From JBBRYK01 sp038237665 (GTDB lineage: Bacteria; Actinomycetota; Thermoleophilia; Gaiellales; Gaiellaceae): a stretch of DNA of 34,673 bases. This document shows positions 30,812 through 34,673 of this stretch, in pieces. How positions within the stretch are numbered: position 1 is the first letter of the stretch; the number at the start of each line of letters is the position of its first letter. The DNA is taken from assembly GCA_038237665.1 (NCBI GenBank), contig JBBRYK010000026.1, positions 1 to 34,673 of the forward strand. The letters are read 5' to 3'. The notes below the pieces were generated by a model. That model saw nothing but the letters and a program-made list of their open reading frames with translations, had not been told where the DNA came from and made no database searches. The position numbers were made by a program, and so were the translations under genes.

Positions 30812-32098
30812 GTGAGGCTGCGCCTCCTCCTCCCCGCCCTCCTCGCGCTCGTCGTCGGCTCGACGGCCTCCGCGGCGCGCTCGCCGTCGCTCGAGCTCTT
30901 GGCGAACGTCCCGAAGCACCAGACGATCACCTCCGACCTCGCGTTCTGGGGAAAGCTCGCCTTCCAGGGCAACTACGACGGTTTTCGGATCCTCGACATC
31001 TCGAAACCGAGGGCGCCGGTCGTGCTCGCCGACGTCAAGTGCCGCGGCCCGCAGAACGATGTCTCCGTCTGGCAAAACCTCCTCTTCGTCTCGGTCGACC
31101 GCCCGCAGACCACGCCAGGCTGCGACAGCGAGGATATGAAGGACCTCACCGATCCGACGGGCTTCGAAGGCATCCGGATCTTCGACGTCTCCGATCCGCG
31201 CAGCCCGCGGCTCGTCACCTCCGTCCCGACGGACTGCGGGTCGCACACGAACACGCTGATCCCGGACGTCGCCCACGGGCGCGTCCTGCTCTACGTCTCT
31301 TCGTACGCGCTCAAGGCGGGCCCGCACTGCGGTGAAGGGCGCGAGGCGGACGGCCTCCACGGCAAGTTCTCGATCGTCTCGGTCCCGCTCGCGGCACCTG
31401 TGACGGCAAGCGTTGTCGCGACGCCGAAAGTGGACGCACCCGTGTACGGGATCAACGGTCCGGAGCTCGCGCCGACGGTCGGCTGCCACGACATCACGGT
31501 GTTGCTCCCGCTGCATCTGGCCGCCGCAGCCTGCATGAGCGAAGGCCAGATCTGGGATATCCGGGACCCGGTCGCCCCGAAGGTTCTGGCCCACATCGAC
31601 AACAGTGCGCTCGAGTTCTGGCACTCGGCCGCCTTCAGCTGGGACGGCAAGGTCGTCGTCTTCGGCGACGAGAGCCTGGCCGGCAGCTGTCACGACACCG
31701 CCGAGCGCGACGGGCGGCTCTGGTTCTACTCGCTCGCCAAGCCCGCGAAGCCGGCCCTCCTGTCCTCGTTCCTGATCGCACCGCAGAACTCGGCGTACTG
31801 CAGCGTCCACATGTTCAACGTCATCCCGAGGAAGGGTCACAACATCCTCGTCTCGGGCTGGTACATGGGCGGCTCGCGCGTGATCGACTTCACCAACCCG
31901 CGCAAGCCGCGCCAGCTGGCCGCGATCAAGCCGTTCGCGGCCAACGAATGGGCCAGCTACTGGTACGACGGCACCATCTACGTGACGGACATCGACCGGG
32001 GCCTCGACATCTTCGCGCTTCGCGGCGACGTGGCCAAGGGAGCGCGCACGTTCGGCGGGCACCTGAATCCGGCGACGCAGGAATTTCTGCTCAGGTAG
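30812..32098 (+). CDS. Secreted LVIVD-repeat (beta-propeller) protein
   Basis: A 428-residue exported protein: signal peptide RLRLLLPALLALVVGSTASA, then repeated blades with the LVIVD-type signature of D(I/V/F)-x-(K/D/N)-P-x-x-P, such as DISKPRAPVV, DVSDPRSPRLV, DIRDPVAPKVL and DFTNPRKPRQL. Surface proteins of this group occur in bacteria and archaea, and their binding partners are mostly unknown. Several paired cysteines suggest disulphides. Start is GTG at 30812, supported by the signal peptide and by TACCCT 6 bases upstream. The stop codon lies in an 18-base palindrome shared with the convergent ATPase gene. Confidence 0.88.
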   Translation: MRLRLLLPALLALVVGSTASAARSPSLELLANVPKHQTITSDLAFWGKLAFQGNYDGFRILDISKPRAPVVLADVKCRGPQNDVSVWQNLLFVSVDRPQTTPGCDSEDMKDLTDPTGFEGIRIFDVSDPRSPRLVTSVPTDCGSHTNTLIPDVAHGRVLLYVSSYALKAGPHCGEGREADGLHGKFSIVSVPLAAPVTASVVATPKVDAPVYGINGPELAPTVGCHDITVLLPLHLAAAACMSEGQIWDIRDPVAPKVLAHIDNSALEFWHSAAFSWDGKVVVFGDESLAGSCHDTAERDGRLWFYSLAKPAKPALLSSFLIAPQNSAYCSVHMFNVIPRKGHNILVSGWYMGGSRVIDFTNPRKPRQLAAIKPFAANEWASYWYDGTIYVTDIDRGLDIFALRGDVAKGARTFGGHLNPATQEFLLR

Positions 32099-32110
32099 CT
32101 ATAGCTACCT
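32093..32110. terminator. Perfect palindrome spanning two convergent stop codons
   Basis: AGGTAGCTATAGCTACCT is a perfect 18-base palindrome. It contains the TAG stop of the LVIVD gene (32096-32098) and the TAG stop of the HerA-like gene (32107-32105, minus strand). In RNA each strand would form a 7-bp stem with a TATA loop. No T tract follows, so it may be a weak bidirectional terminator or mRNA end-protecting hairpin. Confidence 0.45.
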
Positions 32111-33622
32111 CAGGGACTTCCGCAGCAGCCCGAAGACCCCACGTATTACTTCGCGCTCCAGCGACTTCCCCTGTCGCGACTTGAGGAAGCCGCCGAGCTC
32201 CCCCATAGCCCCGTTGCCGGAGCTTTTCGCGGCCTCCTTGTGCGCCTCCGTGACGGGCGGGGGAGCAGAGACGGGGCTGGGCTGCTCCAGCCGCGCTGCG
32301 AGCATCTCCTTGGCGCTCTGAGGGTCTGCTCGAGTCGCGTACTTCGCGTACAGCTGGGAGGCCTTTGCGGCGCCGTCGACATCGGGCGCCGGCGCCATCT
32401 TCGACTGCGGCGCCCGGATCTTCGTCCGGACGACCGGGGTCGGCACACCGCTCTCGGAAAGGATGGTGACCACCGCCTCTCCGATCCCGAGCTGCGGCAG
32501 TACCTCGGTCAAGTCGTAGAACTCCGACTTCGGGAACGTCGAGACCGTGCCCTTCAGGGCCTTCGCGTCGTCTGGGGTGTACGCGCGGAGGGCGTGCTGC
32601 ACTCGGTTTCCGAGCTGGGCGAGGACGTCGGCATCGAGGTCTTTCGGCGTCTGCGTGACGAAGAACACGCCGACGCCCTTCGAGCGGATCAGCCGCACCG
32701 TCTGCGTGATCGAGTCGACAAAGGCCTTCGAAGCTCCGTCGAACAGGAGATGAGCCTCGTCGAGGAAGAAGACCAGCTTGGGCTTCGCCAGGTCGCCCAC
32801 TTCGGGCAGCTGCTCGAAGAGCTCGGCGACGAGCCACATCAGCGCGGTCGACCAGAGCGTCGGCTTGTCCTGAACGGACGGGAGCTCGAGACAGGAGATC
32901 ACCGCGCGGCCGTCGGGTGCCGTGCGCATCAGGTCGGACACGTCCAGTTGTGGCTCACCGAAGAACTCGTTGCCGCCGCCGTCCTCCAGCTGAACCAGGG
33001 AGCGCAGCAGGACGCCAACGGTGGCAGGCGAGACGCCGCCGATGCCGGTCAACTCCGCCCTGCCCTCGGCGGAACCGAGAAACGTGAGTAGGGCACGGAG
33101 GTCTCCCAGGTCGAGCAGCGGCAGACCCTTCGCGTCGGCGTAATGGAAGAGGAGCGAGAGACTCTGCTCCTGCGTCTCGTTTGCGTCGAGGATCTTCGTG
33201 AGCAGGAGCGGCCCGAAATCCGAAACGGTCGCCCGGATCGGGATCCCCGGGCCGAGGCCCCCGAGCGCATAGAACTCGACGGGAAAGCTCGACGGCTGGA
33301 ACGGTTCTCCCAGCTCGCCCGCGCGCTTCTCGGCAGGACCGCCGGGATCGCCTGGAACGGCAAGGCCGGAAAGATCTCCCTTGACATCGGCGGCGAAAAC
33401 GGGCACGCCCGCAGCCGACAGCTGCTCGGCCATCGTGCGCAGCGTGCTCGTCTTCCCCGTCCCGGTGGCGCCGGCGATCAGGCCGTGCCGGTTGACCATC
33501 GCGAGCGGAACCTGGACGAGCGCGTCCTTCTCGACGGCACCGTCGACGACGCCACGCCCGATCTCGAGCGCCTCGCCGGTGACGGCATACGCGTCCTTGA
33601 TCGTCGAAGCGAAGTCGGCCAC
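32105..33622 (-). CDS. HerA-like ATPase, DUF853/YjgR family
   Basis: A 505-residue RecA/FtsK-type P-loop ATPase. Walker A is GATGTGKTST (51-60), Walker B is LVFFLDEAHLLF (283-294) with the catalytic Glu at 289, and GVGVFFVTQTPKDL serves as sensor region. Family members are linked to DNA translocation or repair, but their substrate is not settled. No NurA nuclease gene is next to it. The tail after residue 400 is variable and ends KSLEREVIRGVFGLLRKSLR. Start is GTG at 33622 with TAGCGT 6 bases upstream and no ribosome-binding site. Convergent with the LVIVD gene, divergent from the last gene of the window. Confidence 0.93.
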   Translation of the reverse strand: MADFASTIKDAYAVTGEALEIGRGVVDGAVEKDALVQVPLAMVNRHGLIAGATGTGKTSTLRTMAEQLSAAGVPVFAADVKGDLSGLAVPGDPGGPAEKRAGELGEPFQPSSFPVEFYALGGLGPGIPIRATVSDFGPLLLTKILDANETQEQSLSLLFHYADAKGLPLLDLGDLRALLTFLGSAEGRAELTGIGGVSPATVGVLLRSLVQLEDGGGNEFFGEPQLDVSDLMRTAPDGRAVISCLELPSVQDKPTLWSTALMWLVAELFEQLPEVGDLAKPKLVFFLDEAHLLFDGASKAFVDSITQTVRLIRSKGVGVFFVTQTPKDLDADVLAQLGNRVQHALRAYTPDDAKALKGTVSTFPKSEFYDLTEVLPQLGIGEAVVTILSESGVPTPVVRTKIRAPQSKMAPAPDVDGAAKASQLYAKYATRADPQSAKEMLAARLEQPSPVSAPPPVTEAHKEAAKSSGNGAMGELGGFLKSRQGKSLEREVIRGVFGLLRKSLR

Positions 33623-33628
33623 TCGACG

Positions 33629-33634
33629 ACGCTA
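33629..33634 (-). promoter_or_regulatory. -10 element of the HerA-like ATPase gene (leaderless)
   Basis: TAGCGT on the minus strand ends 6 bases before the GTG at 33622. It is the same hexamer as at the nitronate monooxygenase gene. Confidence 0.6.
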
Positions 33635-33675
33635 TCAAGTCCGGTTCGCACGAGGCCGAGAACCCTTTCAGGCGA

Positions 33676-34673
33676 ATGAACCGTTTCTTCTACGTGCCGT
33701 GGAAAGCCTGGAGGGTGGCCGTCCACTGCGTGACCTGCTGGCACTGGCTCGGCCCGAGGCGGCATCCGTTCGTCGTCGTGCTCGGCTCGGCCGGGGTCGG
33801 CGCCGGAACCGCCATCCTGCTGGGCTGGCTCGCGGGTGAAGTCAACGTCTTCCATGCCCTCGGCTTCGTCAACCCGATCTGGTTCGTTGCCTGTGTCGGG
33901 TTCGAGCTTGTTGCCTATCTAGGCTACGTCCTCGCGCTGCACGAGACGGCGCGCGTCGACTACGGGCCGAGGCTCGGGCTCGGCCAGGCCGCAAGGGTTG
34001 TCGCCGCCGGCTTCGGCGCCTTCTTCGCGGCCTCGGCTGCCGGCGGGTTCGAAGTCGACTACTGGGCGCTTCGCCGGGCCGGAGCTTCGAGGCGCGACGC
34101 CCTCACGCGTGTGGTCGGCCTTGGCACGCTGGAGTACGCGGTGCTCGCGCCGGCCGCGCTCGGCGCCTCGCTGGCACTGCTGGCCGGAAGCGGCAAGGAC
34201 GTGTATCCGTCCTTGACCCTCCCCTGGCTCCTGGTCGTTCCCGGCTTTGCCTTTGCGGGCTGGGCCACATCGCCCAAGCGCCGCCGGCGGCTCTCGAGCG
34301 TCCACGGGAAAGGGCGGCTGCGAACGATCTTCGGCCACGGGGTTTCGGGCCTGAGCATGCTCCGGCGACTGCTCGCGCATCCACTGCCGCACGGGGGCCT
34401 CGCGGTCCTCGGCACGGCGGTCTACTGGTTCGGAGAGATCGGGTGCCTGTGGGCGAGCCTCCGGGCCTTCCACGCCGATGTGGCGATTCCCGCGCTGATC
34501 CTCGCCTACGCCACCGGCTACGTCGTCACCCGGCGAGCCCTCCCCGCAGGCGGTGTCGGCATCTCCGAAGCGCTGCTGACCTTCGCGCTCGTCTGGCTCG
34601 GCGTCCCCTTCACTCCGGCGCTCCTGGGCGTCTTCAGCTACCGCCTCTTCAACTTCTGGCTCGCCCTCGTGCC
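33676..34673 (+). CDS. YbhN/LPG-synthase-type integral membrane protein (partial, 3' end outside window)
   Basis: At least 332 residues with no stop before the window ends. It has about eight hydrophobic helices (for example PFVVVLGSAGVGAGTAILLG near residue 31 and NPIWFVACVGFELVAYLGYV near 66). It also carries the family signature near the C-terminus: RALPAGGVGISEALLTFALV, then LGVPFTPALLGVFSYRLFNF. Matches the UPF0104/lysylphosphatidylglycerol synthase membrane domain (YbhN, AglD, MprF N-terminal part), linked to lipid flipping or glycolipid handling. No cytoplasmic aminoacyl-transfer domain can be seen in this part. ATG 33676 is the first plausible start; a weak AGGCG precedes it. Divergent from the HerA-like gene. 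Confidence 0.85.
   Translation, partial: MNRFFYVPWKAWRVAVHCVTCWHWLGPRRHPFVVVLGSAGVGAGTAILLGWLAGEVNVFHALGFVNPIWFVACVGFELVAYLGYVLALHETARVDYGPRLGLGQAARVVAAGFGAFFAASAAGGFEVDYWALRRAGASRRDALTRVVGLGTLEYAVLAPAALGASLALLAGSGKDVYPSLTLPWLLVVPGFAFAGWATSPKRRRRLSSVHGKGRLRTIFGHGVSGLSMLRRLLAHPLPHGGLAVLGTAVYWFGEIGCLWASLRAFHADVAIPALILAYATGYVVTRRALPAGGVGISEALLTFALVWLGVPFTPALLGVFSYRLFNFWLALV

Overview
The window is GC-rich chromosomal DNA of an actinobacterium. The first 139 bases are the 5' end of a 16S rRNA gene on the minus strand, preceded by an actinobacterial-type rRNA leader (boxA-like TCTTTGAAAACT followed by CAACAGCGTG) and by tyrS. A tyrS-rrn order is also known from mycobacteria. Gene content and the 16S start would fit a deep lineage such as Thermoleophilia, but that placement is inference. 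Most genes are core housekeeping or envelope functions. No prophage, CRISPR array, transposase or conjugation gene is visible.

Layout. 1-1649: 16S start, rRNA leader with terminator-like hairpin, promoter embedded in the end of tyrS, then tyrS. 1685-5790: a class A penicillin-binding protein with PASTA domains (no ordinary start codon), convergent with an alkyladenine DNA glycosylase and a shortened MFS exporter. 5953-12697: a seven-gene minus-strand operon (class V aminotransferase, serA, secreted propeller-like protein, YbaK-type deacylase, ilvE, DegT-type aminotransferase, RemA-like protein). It is held together by 4-base stop/start overlaps that use ATGA, GTGA, TTGA and apparently CTGA. 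12938-18798: penicillin acylase, divergent from an ABC ATPase/FtsX-type permease pair. 18808-20215: nitronate monooxygenase and a 334-base gap holding an 18-base palindrome and a 136-base hairpin element. 20216-25682: gatC-gatA-gatB plus a small coupled gene, a cold-shock gene, folD and a diiron ferritin-like protein. 25765-28657: a divergent HMG-CoA reductase homologue and a kinase-less membrane protein with five PASTA domains. 28658-30290: a decayed stretch with RidA-like and YjbR-like C-terminal remnants, an intact P-loop kinase, tRNA-Cys and an internally deleted UdgX-type uracil-DNA glycosylase. 30315-34673: two secreted proteins, a HerA-like ATPase, and the start of a YbhN/LPG-synthase-type membrane protein running off the end.

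The most consistent signal is regulatory. Many first genes have no Shine-Dalgarno sequence and instead a TANNNT or CANNNT hexamer ending 6-8 bases before an ATG or GTG, the pattern of leaderless transcripts. Within operons, NTGA overlaps replace spacers. Two genes, the penicillin-binding protein and ybaK, need a non-ATG/GTG/TTG start (CTG is the best candidate) to encode their complete domains. A second signal is a dispersed intergenic hairpin family built on GGACA/TGTCC and GGGTNTGTCCCCCC.
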